DNA of 64,000 nucleotides from Desulfocapsa sp. (GTDB lineage Bacteria; Desulfobacterota; Desulfobulbia; Desulfobulbales; Desulfocapsaceae), in contig JAESPV010000001.1 in the NCBI GenBank assembly GCA_016765495.1, positions 1 through 64,000 of the forward strand, read 5' to 3'. The position numbers and the translations under genes are program-made. Positions 17,244 through 26,209 of the stretch are shown in pieces. How positions within the stretch are numbered: position 1 is the first letter of the stretch; each line of letters begins with the position of its first letter. The notes under the pieces were generated by a model. It made no database searches. It saw nothing but the letters and a program-made list of their open reading frames with translations, and was not told where the DNA came from.

Positions 17244-19908
17244 TTTCTGCGAGCCTCTTTTCAGCTTCAGCAACTTTGACAAGCTTTGCTTCAAGCTCTG
17301 CCTGTTTACCCTTTTCCTTTGCAACAATTTCAGCTGGTGCATTGGCCAGGAATTTTGTATTGCCAAGCTTGCCGTTAATCTGTTTGAGAGATTTTTCAAT
17401 CTTGTTTCTCTCGCGCGTTAGTTTTTCCCGCTCCTTCTCCACATCAATCAAGCCTTTTAACGGTACATATATCTCAACATCCTGATAGATATAGGTGGCA
17501 GCATCATCGGGTTTAGTTAATTCTGCTTCAACGGTGAGAGATTCCAGCCGGGTCATTGACGATATGGCGACAGAGAAGGTCTCAATCAATTCCGTTTTAT
17601 CAGTATCAGCACAAAGCACAAAGGCATCAATCTTTGCAGAAGGATGTACATCAGCCTCGGATCTGATATTACGAATACCGGTTATCACCCCCATAAGCAG
17701 CTCTACCTCACTCTCAACAGCCTCATTTCGAAGGTCACCGGCAACAGGAAAATCGCTGGTCACCAGCATGTCACGCACGCCGGGAAGCACACTCCATATT
17801 TCTTCAGAAACAAAAGGAGTAATGGGATGAATAAGCTTGAGGATGGTTTCCAGTACGTGGAGCAGCACCCCTCGTGCCAGGTCCCGTAACGTTTCATCTT
17901 TACTGAATAGATCTGCTTTGATCCATTCAAGATACCAGTCACAGAATTCGTGCCATACAAATTGATAGATTACGGATGCAGCATCATTGAAACGATACTC
18001 ATCGAGTGCGCAGCGTACATCTGCTGTTGTTTTGTCAGTTCTGCTTAAAATCCACCGATGGATGAGAGGCAACTCTTCTGGCTTATGCACCACATCTGTT
18101 ATAGATGGATCACATTCTTCAACATGCATCAAGGTAAAACGAGCCGCATTCCAGAGCTTGTTAATAAAAAAGCGATATCCCTCAATCCTGTCTTCATCAA
18201 GCTTGATTTCACGACCCTGAGCGGCAAAGGCAGTGAGTGTGAACCGCATTGCGTCTGTTCCGTATTGCTCCATGATAACGAGAGGATCAATAACATTTCC
18301 GGTCGATTTCGACATCTTCTTGCCATGCTTATCACGAACCAGCGCGTGAAGATATACATCCTTAAACGGCACGACATCTTCCATTAAATGGAGACCAAAC
18401 ATCATCATACGTGCCACCCAGAAAAAAAGGATATCAAAAGAGGTGATAAGCACTGATGTGGGGTAAAAGGTTTGCAGCTCTTTTGTATTCTCCGGCCAGC
18501 CCATGGTTGAAAAGGGCCACAGGGCCGAGGAAAACCAGGTATCGAGTACATCCGTTTCCTGCTCGATATCTGTAGACCCACACTTGGAACATTTATCAGG
18601 ATCAATGGATTCCACCATCAATTCGCCGCAATCCTTACAGGTCCAGGCTGGAATTCGATGTCCCCACCAAATCTGACGGGAAATACACCAGTCACGGATA
18701 TTATCCATCCAGGAATAGTACGTATTATACCAGGTTTTGGGGTAAATATTGATTCGGCCATCACGCACTGCAGCAACAGCCTTGTCAGCAAGAGGCTTAA
18801 CCGAGACAAACCACTGCAGTGATGTGGTAGGTTCCACAACCGTTGCACAGCGGTAACACTGTCCAACGGCATGATCGTAGTCTTCAATTTCTTCCAGGAA
18901 GCCTGCTGTTTTCAAATCTTCCACAATTTTATCGCGACATTCAAAACGATCAAGCCCCTGATAAGAACCCGCCTTATCATTCATCACACCATAATCATCC
19001 ATTACCTTCATAATCGGCAGGGAATGACGGAGACCGATCTCATAATCGTCACGATCATGGGCAGGAGTTACTTTTAAGGCACCAGTCCCAAAATCTTTCT
19101 GGACATGATGGTCAAAAACCACTGGAATGGTTCGATCAGTAAGGGGAAGATTTATTCCAACATCAGCAAGATGAGAATAACGTTCATCATCAGGGTGCAC
19201 TGCTACTCCGGTATCACCAAGCATGGTTTCAGGCCGGGTAGTAGCCACCACAACATGCCCTGAACCATCGGCAAAAGGATAGCGAATGTGATAGAGTTTC
19301 CCTTTTTTATCCTCGTGTTCCACCTCATCATCTGCCAGGGCCGTATGACAACGCGGGCACCAGTTTACAATGTAGTCTCCCTTATAAATAAGACCGTCAC
19401 GATGGAGCGTAACAAAGGCTTCGCGCACAGCAGTGGAAAGCCCCTCATCCATGGTAAAGCGTTCCCGCTCCCAGTCACAGGAGGCACCCATACGTTTGAG
19501 CTGGTTAATAATGGTTCCGCCCTTTTCCCGGCGCCAGTCCCATACTCTTTCAATAAAGGCATCACGGCCAAGATCGTGCCGTCCTTTTCCTTCGGTGGCA
19601 AGCTGACGTTCGACAACATTCTGAGTGGCGATGCCTGCATGATCAGTACCCGGAATCCAAAGAGTATTGTCTCCGCACATGCGATGATAACGCACAAGCA
19701 CATCCTGCATGGTACTGTTTAGAGCGTGACCAACGTGAAGAACACCGGTAACATTAGGAGGTGGAATAACCACGGAGAATGATGCTTTCCCTTCTTCCAT
19801 TGTTGCAGCAAAAGAGCCTGCAGCATCCCAGCGTTCAAGCCATTTTTCTTCTACATTGTCAAACTCATAGCTCTTTGCCAGAGTTTTTCCTTTATCTTGA
19901 TTTTCCAT
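17236..19908 (-). CDS. valS: Valyl-tRNA synthetase
   Basis: An 890-residue class I aminoacyl-tRNA synthetase. The HIGH-type motif appears as PPPNVTGVLHVGHALN near residue 50, and KMSKSTGNVIDP near 540. The editing domain (ATTRPETMLGDTGVAVHPDDERY) is present, as is a zinc-binding pair (CKDCGELMVESIDPDKCSKCG). The C-terminal ~70 residues form the usual arm of basic/acidic coiled coil. Length is normal. It heads the valS-nadC group. Identification is certain. Confidence 0.98.
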   Translation of the reverse strand: MENQDKGKTLAKSYEFDNVEEKWLERWDAAGSFAATMEEGKASFSVVIPPPNVTGVLHVGHALNSTMQDVLVRYHRMCGDNTLWIPGTDHAGIATQNVVERQLATEGKGRHDLGRDAFIERVWDWRREKGGTIINQLKRMGASCDWERERFTMDEGLSTAVREAFVTLHRDGLIYKGDYIVNWCPRCHTALADDEVEHEDKKGKLYHIRYPFADGSGHVVVATTRPETMLGDTGVAVHPDDERYSHLADVGINLPLTDRTIPVVFDHHVQKDFGTGALKVTPAHDRDDYEIGLRHSLPIMKVMDDYGVMNDKAGSYQGLDRFECRDKIVEDLKTAGFLEEIEDYDHAVGQCYRCATVVEPTTSLQWFVSVKPLADKAVAAVRDGRINIYPKTWYNTYYSWMDNIRDWCISRQIWWGHRIPAWTCKDCGELMVESIDPDKCSKCGSTDIEQETDVLDTWFSSALWPFSTMGWPENTKELQTFYPTSVLITSFDILFFWVARMMMFGLHLMEDVVPFKDVYLHALVRDKHGKKMSKSTGNVIDPLVIMEQYGTDAMRFTLTAFAAQGREIKLDEDRIEGYRFFINKLWNAARFTLMHVEECDPSITDVVHKPEELPLIHRWILSRTDKTTADVRCALDEYRFNDAASVIYQFVWHEFCDWYLEWIKADLFSKDETLRDLARGVLLHVLETILKLIHPITPFVSEEIWSVLPGVRDMLVTSDFPVAGDLRNEAVESEVELLMGVITGIRNIRSEADVHPSAKIDAFVLCADTDKTELIETFSVAISSMTRLESLTVEAELTKPDDAATYIYQDVEIYVPLKGLIDVEKEREKLTRERNKIEKSLKQINGKLGNTKFLANAPAEIVAKEKGKQAELEAKLVKVAEAEKRLAEIG

Positions 19909-20030
19909 AAAACGTCTATTCGATTTTTTTTATATATTCTGTGTTGAATAGTAACTATTTGCTATGCAACTCTCGTAATTTTTCGGACTAGCCCGGAAAC
20001 AGTCCAAATCACTGCCTTGTCTTTCGTTAT

Positions 20031-20050
20031 ATTGTATTGTATTGTATTGT
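20031..20050. repeat. Pentanucleotide tandem repeat ATTGT, four copies
   Basis: Four perfect ATTGT units lie immediately after the dGTPase stop codon, whose last base is shared with the final unit. Confidence 0.85.
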
Positions 20051-21144
20051 TATCTTAGTGCATTCCATGCTTTTGGCAAAAAAATCTGATCATAGATACG
20101 CATGGCATAGCGATCTGTCATTCCGGCAATAAAGTCACACACATGTCGATGGGCCTGTTTTTCATCACTCCATGTTTCCGATCCTTCAGGTTCCCATTGA
20201 TTTCCATCAAAACGTCCCGGACCATTTTCCATAAAGTAGCTGTAAAGATCACGTATAATGCGCTGTGCTTTCTCAAACTCATTATGTACCCGGTAATATC
20301 GGTACACATTTTCATACAAAAACATCCGAAGATCCGTGATAGCCCGCAGCATTTTCTCACTGACATGAATTCTGCCATCTCCTGCCTGCAAGGTTTCGAC
20401 GATCAGATCCCGCACCATGGCTCCGATTCGTTTAGAATGGCGCTCACCAATGACCATCCGAATATCTGCAGGCAAATCATTCTCTTTGAGGATGCCGGCA
20501 CGAAGAGCATCATCCATATCATGATTTACATAGGCAATAATATCTGCCACCCGCACAACCTGGCCCTCCAAGGTTACCGCAAGCTCAGAAGTATTTTCAG
20601 GAAAAATATCATTTCGTCCTTTAGAGTGTTTAACAATCCCGTTTCGCACCTCAAAGGTGAGATTCAGCCCCTTCCCTTTATGTTCCAGGATATCAACGAC
20701 CCGAAGACTATGCACATAATGACGAAATCCGCTCGGATGCAGTTCATTCAAAGTTGCTTCTCCTGCATGGCCAAAGGGAGTATGGCCAAGATCATGACCA
20801 AGAGCGATGGCTTCAGTCAAGGGCCCATTCAGGCACAGTGCTGAGGCAATGGTTCGTGCAATCTGCGAGACCTCAAGAACATGGGTAAGGCGTGTTCGGT
20901 AATGATCACCGGCAGGTGCCAGAAATACCTGCGTTTTATGTTTCAAACGACGAAATGTTTTAGAATGGGTAATTCGATCCCTATCCCGCTCAAATGGCAT
21001 ACGGATATCAGACTCATCGTCTGTCTCGACACGCATCCGACCAGCACTGTTTTTGTTCAAACAGGCATAAGGGGAAAGAATTTCCTCCTCTCTTGCTTCG
21101 AGTTGCCGCCGGATAGATTTCCCTATAACTGGTATATATGCCAT
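20050..21144 (-). CDS. dgt: Deoxyguanosinetriphosphate triphosphohydrolase-like HD protein
   Basis: A 364-residue HD-superfamily enzyme of the dGTPase-like family, which cleaves dNTPs to the nucleoside and triphosphate in the cytoplasm. Metal-binding residues are visible: His in [14 protein letters not shown], the HD pair in [18 protein letters not shown], and a later Asp in [15 protein letters not shown]. The start ATG at 21144 has AGGGGAG just upstream. The length fits the shorter 'dGTPase-like' class rather than E. coli Dgt (~505 residues). It is a single gene with no clear operon partner. Confidence 0.92.
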   Translation of the reverse strand: MAYIPVIGKSIRRQLEAREEEILSPYACLNKNSAGRMRVETDDESDIRMPFERDRDRITHSKTFRRLKHKTQVFLAPAGDHYRTRLTHVLEVSQIARTIASALCLNGPLTEAIALGHDLGHTPFGHAGEATLNELHPSGFRHYVHSLRVVDILEHKGKGLNLTFEVRNGIVKHSKGRNDIFPENTSELAVTLEGQVVRVADIIAYVNHDMDDALRAGILKENDLPADIRMVIGERHSKRIGAMVRDLIVETLQAGDGRIHVSEKMLRAITDLRMFLYENVYRYYRVHNEFEKAQRIIRDLYSYFMENGPGRFDGNQWEPEGSETWSDEKQAHRHVCDFIAGMTDRYAMRIYDQIFLPKAWNALR

Positions 21145-21237
21145 GACTCCCCTTGAATAAAACGCCAGACCTTCTAATCCTTTTATGAATTCCTGTTTTT
21201 ACTCGCACTATGCATACTCTGCAAGGTTTAACAGATG

Positions 21238-21903
21238 TTATTTCTCTGTTTTTCCCCACTCTTCATAAAAAACCAATTCATCCAGATTGAGACGAGGAAG
21301 CCACCCGGCTTTTTCCAGTTCAGGCATTTCAGGAAAATGACTCACATGGCCAATACATAGATAGGCAATCACCACCACAGACTCGGGTAGTTTAAATATT
21401 TTCCGTAGTACTACTTCATGAATAATAGAAACCCAGCCCACACCAATACCTTCAGCCCTTGCAGCAAGCCACAGGTTTTGGACAGCGCAAACCGTTGAAT
21501 ACAAATCCATTTCAGGTTGCACAGTGCGGCCTATAACAACGGGACCTGTTCTGGTTCTATTGCAGGTGATCAGCAGGTTAACAGGAGATTCACGAATACC
21601 TTCAAGCTTAAACCCTTCATACTGTTTCTTCTTTTTATCATCAAACATTTCTGCCGATTCGTTATGAGCTTGTAAAAAACCCTTATGAACCTGTTCTTTT
21701 GTATCTGGATCTTTTATCACCAGAAAGTTCCATGGCTGCATAAAGCCAACGGATGGAGCGTGATGCGCAGCGCGAAGGAGTTTATCAAGTATTTCCTCAG
21801 AAACAGGTTTATCAACAAATTGCGACCGGATATCACGACGCTGCATGATAGCCTGATATACTCCTTCTTTCTGTTCAGTGGGAAAAGCATGGTTTTCATT
21901 CAT
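21238..21903 (-). CDS. bluB: BluB-type nitroreductase fold protein (5,6-dimethylbenzimidazole synthase)
   Basis: A 221-residue flavin-dependent protein of the nitroreductase superfamily, closest by eye to BluB, which fragments FMN to make the lower ligand of vitamin B12. Features: N-terminal IMQRRDIRSQFVDKPVSEEIL, the FMN-contact stretch RAAHHAPSVGFMQPWNF, and the late segment LWLAARAEGIGVGWVSII. The ATG at 21903 is chosen because GGAG lies seven bases before it; an upstream in-frame extension of 12 codons lacks such a site. There is no other cobalamin gene in the window, and no B12 riboswitch could be recognised upstream. A general nitroreductase is the alternative. Confidence 0.78.
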   Translation of the reverse strand: MNENHAFPTEQKEGVYQAIMQRRDIRSQFVDKPVSEEILDKLLRAAHHAPSVGFMQPWNFLVIKDPDTKEQVHKGFLQAHNESAEMFDDKKKKQYEGFKLEGIRESPVNLLITCNRTRTGPVVIGRTVQPEMDLYSTVCAVQNLWLAARAEGIGVGWVSIIHEVVLRKIFKLPESVVVIAYLCIGHVSHFPEMPELEKAGWLPRLNLDELVFYEEWGKTEK

Positions 21904-22249
21904 TCTGGAACTCCATTTTAGCTTGTATGGTTGATACAATTTTCGGGGTGAAGACTATCAAGACGTTACGCGTACTAACCAGATCAATGGCGCAGTAGGG
22001 GACTAGAAGGTGGCGGTCGCAGGGTGGTATAAAATCATCTTTGACAACATTGCGCTGTCATTCACGTGGAATTGGCCGGTAAACCGTAAGGGAGCATAGT
22101 CCTCCCATCCCTTTTTTCACTTTTCAACAAGGAACGGGAATGAAACAAGAGAAATTCAGGAGCGGATGAGTAAGCCGTTGACAGCTTCCTGGAAACACCA
22201 GACCCGCCTAAAGGGTGCGACTGGTGTTTCCGATCTGCCAAAACAGGGT
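21904..22249. other. Intergenic region with two strong hairpins
   Basis: No gene is seen in this 346-bp gap. GGGAG (22091-22095) and CTCCC (22101-22105) form a hairpin followed on the plus strand by ATCCCTTTTTT, resembling a terminator with no obvious plus-strand gene before it. GGAAACACCAG (22191-22201) and CTGGTGTTTCC (22221-22231) form a perfect stem, extended inside by ACCC/GGGT, just past the stop of the minus-strand Tim44-like gene and probably ending its transcript. Confidence 0.5.
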
Positions 22250-23131
22250 TCAGACTTCCTTAATTCCTTCCAGTTTCCAGGCTTCTGTGCCCAGGGGACG
22301 GGCCCATGTCCATTCTTCGGCAAATTTCACAGGTTCGCTCATGTTGCCCGAAATTAAATCACCACTTTTATCATCAACAGTATAATCCAGAAGATTTGCC
22401 GTAAAAAGAACGGTTACAAAATCTTCGCCGCCTTCAGAACCCGCAGCAACAATTTCAACCTTACGAATGGAGATATTCTCAAGCTTATTGAGTTCACCCT
22501 TTGATTTCATCTCGGCAAACTGCGTTTCGTACTCAGCGGCAAGCTCTTCTCCCAGAAGGTCTCTGTAGGAACTTATATCACGCCTCATCCAACCAGCCTG
22601 AACCTTAAAAAACACATCCGATGCCACCTGAACAAAATATTCTGTATCAAATCCGGGGTCGCCTATGCGGATATGATCCAGTCCTTCTTCCAGCGCGGAC
22701 TTCTCAGGTAAGACAGGTGGAGCCGTAAAGCCTCCTGCAGCAGGAGCTTGATATCCGGGGGATGTACCACCGGAAGAACGGGCGGCTGAGAACCTTCTAT
22801 ACATAAAGTATCCCACGACACCAAGCAGGAGGAATGGAAGTATTCCCATGCCGGATCCTCCCATTCCAAACATGCTGCCAAGCAGCATTCCGCCAATGGC
22901 TCCACCAAGAAGGCCGCCCATCAGTCCACGACTCATCCCTGATTGTTTCTGCTGGCTTCCGGGCTTCTGGTTCTGAGCTATGGGAGCCTTTTTGGCTGGC
23001 GTTGATCGAAAAGAGCGTCCGCCGCCCCGGGAACGGGCATCTGAATATTCTGCCATAATACCTGCCTCGACAAAACAGAGGGTAAAGAAAACGAGTAAAA
23101 AAGGAGTTAATCTCCTCATGGAATTCAGCAT
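22250..23131 (-). CDS. Tim44-like domain membrane protein
   Basis: A 293-residue protein. It has an N-terminal hydrophobic signal or anchor (RRLTPFLLVFFTLCFVEAG), an Arg/Gly/Ser/Gln-rich disordered stretch, a glycine-rich hydrophobic region (about 65-115, with repeated GGLLGGAIGGMLLGSMFGMGG-like spacing) ending in FMYRRF, and a C-terminal Tim44-like domain (~150-290, ITLV-type NTF2 fold, ending EEWTWARPLGTEAWKLEGIKE). The start has GGAGG six bases before the ATG. Bacterial members are common in Proteobacteria but their job is unclear; an envelope or protein-translocation scaffold role is suggested by family resemblance only. Confidence 0.85.
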   Translation of the reverse strand: MLNSMRRLTPFLLVFFTLCFVEAGIMAEYSDARSRGGGRSFRSTPAKKAPIAQNQKPGSQQKQSGMSRGLMGGLLGGAIGGMLLGSMFGMGGSGMGILPFLLLGVVGYFMYRRFSAARSSGGTSPGYQAPAAGGFTAPPVLPEKSALEEGLDHIRIGDPGFDTEYFVQVASDVFFKVQAGWMRRDISSYRDLLGEELAAEYETQFAEMKSKGELNKLENISIRKVEIVAAGSEGGEDFVTVLFTANLLDYTVDDKSGDLISGNMSEPVKFAEEWTWARPLGTEAWKLEGIKEV

Positions 23132-23780
23132 TGTATGCCTCCAAAAGAATTGATCTTATCAAACACTCATATTTTCTGCATTTTACCGGCATGATCAATT
23201 TTTGTCATCTCTTCTCTGCTCTCTTGAAGTACGTATTCCAGCACAGCCAGACAAGTCATTCGCTCGTAATTTTGAACAGTTGCACGACAACATTCGATTC
23301 AATCGAACCAATGTATTTGAATTATCCAATTGATTCGTTTGTCTTTGTGCTAATTTGACGAGCTGTACGAATAGGATTCCGATTTGGCACAGAAACGAGA
23401 AAACCTTCTCTCTTCTGCCCGCACAGTTCGAAAAATGCTGATCCACCTGTAGCCACCGAGCAGTAAAAGTGGATCCTTGTTACAAAAAATCTTGATTTCC
23501 TATTTTGTTATGTGTATAAGTCGCTTCTAACAATAAGCAAAGACTTGGGGGATATCTTGAATATATCTGTCTGGTATCGCGGCGCACAGGGAAAACTTGC
23601 CCGTGGCGTAGCTTTCTTGGCTTATACTTTATATGGCAGCATGTTTGGCCGAGCTTTTTTTTTAAAAAAAAGGACGTGTCAGAATAAAAAGGCCGAAGAA
23701 TTACTGAATACTCAGTAATCTTCGGCCTTTTTATTTGCCAAAAATACGGACCCTCCCGTTTTAAAGTGGTGGAGAACAGC
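23132..23780. other. 649-bp region without a recognised gene; possible structured RNA
   Basis: No reading frame here is convincing. The right-hand part (about 23570-23660) has GC-rich complementary pieces (for example CACAGGG against GCCCGTG at 23588-23608) followed by a T run. It contains GCACAGGGAAAAC, which is reminiscent of, but does not match, the GEMM c-di-GMP riboswitch core. A strong hairpin at 23686-23732 ends the region. The first ~100 bp must hold the promoter of the Tim44-like gene. Confidence 0.35.
23686..23732 (+). terminator. Strong bidirectional intrinsic terminator
   Basis: AAAAAGGCCGAAGAATTACTGA pairs with TCAGTAATCTTCGGCCTTTTT around a four-base loop, with A and T tracts on both sides. 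It ends 48 bp before the start of the next plus-strand gene. No plus-strand gene precedes it, so it may end an untranslated RNA or act as an attenuator. Confidence 0.85.
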
Positions 23781-25502
23781 ATGAGCAGCAAACGATTTGT
23801 CCGTGATGAAAAACAGTGCATTATCTACACGGACGATACCATATGTAACTCAAAAAGAGCTGTACTGCATAGCGATCTGTTTGAGAACATGGTGGAGCTG
23901 TTTGTCCGGGAGTTGTCACACAGGAATCCGTCCCTGCTTTCCGAAATTGGTCTGGATCTGGCAGCGAAGAGTGGTATTCGGCAACTGCTGAACATTTTGA
24001 GGGCACTCGATGAGCACTCGATGGAACAGCTTATTTCCATCCTGCCTGCAACAGATATTTTTATTGAGCAGGTTCAGCGGACTGCCCTGCACGAATTTGT
24101 TGAACAGCTCTATGATTACTGGCGTTCCCGTGACCGCTATATGGTGTTTCTTGCAAAACCAGGGCCGGGTAACTGTCGTGGTCAGCAGCCTCACCGAGCC
24201 TTTGATGACACTCTAATAAGCTTGGGACACCATATCCGTTCTCTCTACCGGAATGTCTGTGAGAATATCACCGGTGGTCATCCACGGATTTACCGGCACG
24301 TGGGTGCTGGCTGTAATGTCGGCCTCATTGCAGTATCCTGTCAATTTGAGCTGCCTCCTTTTTATGATACGCTGCTGGGGGAAATTCCTTTTGTCCGCCA
24401 GGTCTGGATCACTCCGCCCATGATCCTCAGTTCATCTGCAAATGCGTGCAGCGGTCAGTTTCAGAGAGCGGACAAAAACCCCTTGCACGGCCTTGTGCTG
24501 CAGCGGGGAGAGTGGCTTTGCTACCCGGCTCAAGTAGGAGCTACTGTCATTTTCATCTATTTTCATCAACAAGCTATCGGGCTTGGATCGTCCCTTGCCA
24601 ACCTGTTTGAACTGGCCTCTGACACGCAGATTACAGCTGGTCCCGATGCTGTATACCTGTTCGGTCTTCCGCCGCAGCATATGCAACAGTTCGGCGACTC
24701 TTCCGCTCTATTTTTTGATGACCTGAAGAATGATCTGCTGGTAGCTGCAATTCCGCTTGAGGATCGTTTTGACTCTTTTGCATGTCTCCAAAAAATGGCT
24801 TTCGCCCTGCACAACATCATCATGATTGGGCGTGGCCATATGCCTTTTCAAGGCAGCCTGGTCACCACCCGGTGCGAAAATGAGAAGAATAGCCAGACTG
24901 TTCTTCTCATTGGAAGCAGAGGAAGAAAAATCCTTGAGGCAATGCGTAGTCACGGTTTCGGCCGTGCTGTTACTAAGATGAACATCATTTCAGGCGACAC
25001 GGGTTCATTGAAGATACATGATGATGGCTCTGTTGCCGGGTATGGTACAGCGATTGGTGCTTTTCTTCCTCTTGACACATTGCAGGGAGGGGGAGGTGAT
25101 GCTTTAAAGCAGATGGATAGAGCAATCATCATGAATCTTCACACTCCAAACGGACAAGTGCTGCTTCCAATAAACACTATTGAAGAAGTGCTCAAAGAAC
25201 ACGGTATTGACTTGCTGCTATTTGTCAGTGAATTTGAAGAGGGAGATGCAAGCCATCCCCCCGTTGAGACGCTTAATGACAGCGGACAGGCACTCAGGGT
25301 TTTTTCTGCAGTCCATACCTGTTTCCCTGCTTTTGCAGGTATGCAACAGTATGAAAGAATCAATGAAGAGTTGGCCGGTAACATTTTCCAGGCAGCATTG
25401 CTGTCAGGCTGCAAAATTGTTCAACTTCGTACCGGGATGAGCATCCTTGAGGATGAATCTTTAGCCAGAGCTGTAATCGAACTGATTGAGTCTGACACAT
25501 AA
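23781..25502 (+). CDS. Unrecognised 573-residue protein
   Basis: I do not recognise this protein with confidence. The ATG at 23781 follows GGAG by seven bases. It seems soluble: no signal peptide, and the hydrophobic segments are short. The N-terminal ~120 residues are helical and charged. The middle holds HHIRSLYRNVCENITGGHPRIYRHVGAGCNVGLI and a run of cysteines and histidines. The second half has a glycine-rich stretch LLIGSRGRKILEAMRSHGFG, then DTLQGGGGDALKQMDRAIIMN and AIIMNLHTPNGQVLLPINTIEEVLK. The late part loosely recalls the PEP carboxykinase/HPr kinase fold, but no proper P-loop is visible. Codon use resembles its neighbours. It stands alone between the terminator and purE. Confidence 0.75.
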   Translation: MSSKRFVRDEKQCIIYTDDTICNSKRAVLHSDLFENMVELFVRELSHRNPSLLSEIGLDLAAKSGIRQLLNILRALDEHSMEQLISILPATDIFIEQVQRTALHEFVEQLYDYWRSRDRYMVFLAKPGPGNCRGQQPHRAFDDTLISLGHHIRSLYRNVCENITGGHPRIYRHVGAGCNVGLIAVSCQFELPPFYDTLLGEIPFVRQVWITPPMILSSSANACSGQFQRADKNPLHGLVLQRGEWLCYPAQVGATVIFIYFHQQAIGLGSSLANLFELASDTQITAGPDAVYLFGLPPQHMQQFGDSSALFFDDLKNDLLVAAIPLEDRFDSFACLQKMAFALHNIIMIGRGHMPFQGSLVTTRCENEKNSQTVLLIGSRGRKILEAMRSHGFGRAVTKMNIISGDTGSLKIHDDGSVAGYGTAIGAFLPLDTLQGGGGDALKQMDRAIIMNLHTPNGQVLLPINTIEEVLKEHGIDLLLFVSEFEEGDASHPPVETLNDSGQALRVFSAVHTCFPAFAGMQQYERINEELAGNIFQAALLSGCKIVQLRTGMSILEDESLARAVIELIESDT

Positions 25503-25651
25503 CAAATTTTGCAACGACAGAGCTGAGATCTTCCTCACTTCTCTGTTGCTTTTGTACGTGATTCCCAGTGGGAAGTTCCGACCTGTTTCCGAATTTTTTA
25601 TACTGATCCAATATAGTTACAAACCATAACACACACATGAGGTAAAAAAAA

Positions 25652-26152
25652 ATGACACAAAAACCACTTGTTGGAATTCTCATGGGCAGCGACTCTGACT
25701 TGCCCGTCATGAAAAAAGCTGTTACAGTGCTCACCGAGATGGGTGTTGCCTGCGAAATGGACATCAGCTCAGCCCACAGGCTGCCGGACAAGACAGCTGA
25801 ATATGCCCGAAGTGCACGAGAGCGCGGCCTTGAAGTAATCATTGCAGGTGCCGGCATGGCCGCCCATCTGGCTGGAGTTATTGCCGCCCATACTACTCTG
25901 CCGGTGATCGGGGTGCCTCTGGCATCTGGTGCCATGCAGGGAGTGGACGCCCTCCACGCTACAGTACAGATGCCTCCCGGAATTCCGGTGGCCACTGTGG
26001 CCATTGACGGAGCAAAAAACGCAGCCTACCTGGCATGTGAGATCCTGTCTATCAAGTATCCGGAAATGACAGAAGCCCTTGAAAAATACAGGGAAGAAAC
26101 CCGGCAGACTCTGAAGGAAAAATCCGAGCAGCTGCGCTTGGGACAAATATAG
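25652..26152 (+). CDS. purE: N5-carboxyaminoimidazole ribonucleotide mutase
   Basis: A 166-residue class I PurE that moves the carboxyl group of N5-CAIR to give CAIR in purine synthesis. The signature [14 protein letters not shown] is at residues ~11-24, [21 protein letters not shown] follows, and [25 protein letters not shown] contains the active-site loop. The ATG has GAGG upstream. The partner purK is not in the window. It lies 57 bp before the pyruvate oxidoreductase gene; shared transcription is possible but not required. Confidence 0.96.
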   Translation: MTQKPLVGILMGSDSDLPVMKKAVTVLTEMGVACEMDISSAHRLPDKTAEYARSARERGLEVIIAGAGMAAHLAGVIAAHTTLPVIGVPLASGAMQGVDALHATVQMPPGIPVATVAIDGAKNAAYLACEILSIKYPEMTEALEKYREETRQTLKEKSEQLRLGQI

Positions 26153-26209
26153 CAAAGTGTTTAAAAAAGACTTTGTAAAAGGTTAAAACAACCACAAGGA
26201 GAAACAATT

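Noticed and set aside
21904-22140. Cobalamin riboswitch before bluB
   Set aside because: No B12 box or receptor core seen on the minus strand.
23570-23660. GEMM (c-di-GMP) riboswitch
   Set aside because: Only GCACAGGG-AAAC resembles the core; the later conserved GACGCAAAGCC and receptor parts are missing.
23480-23821. 113-codon minus-strand frame overlapping the terminator
   Set aside because: It runs through a strong terminator hairpin and the start of the next gene, and has low-complexity Lys/Phe stretches.
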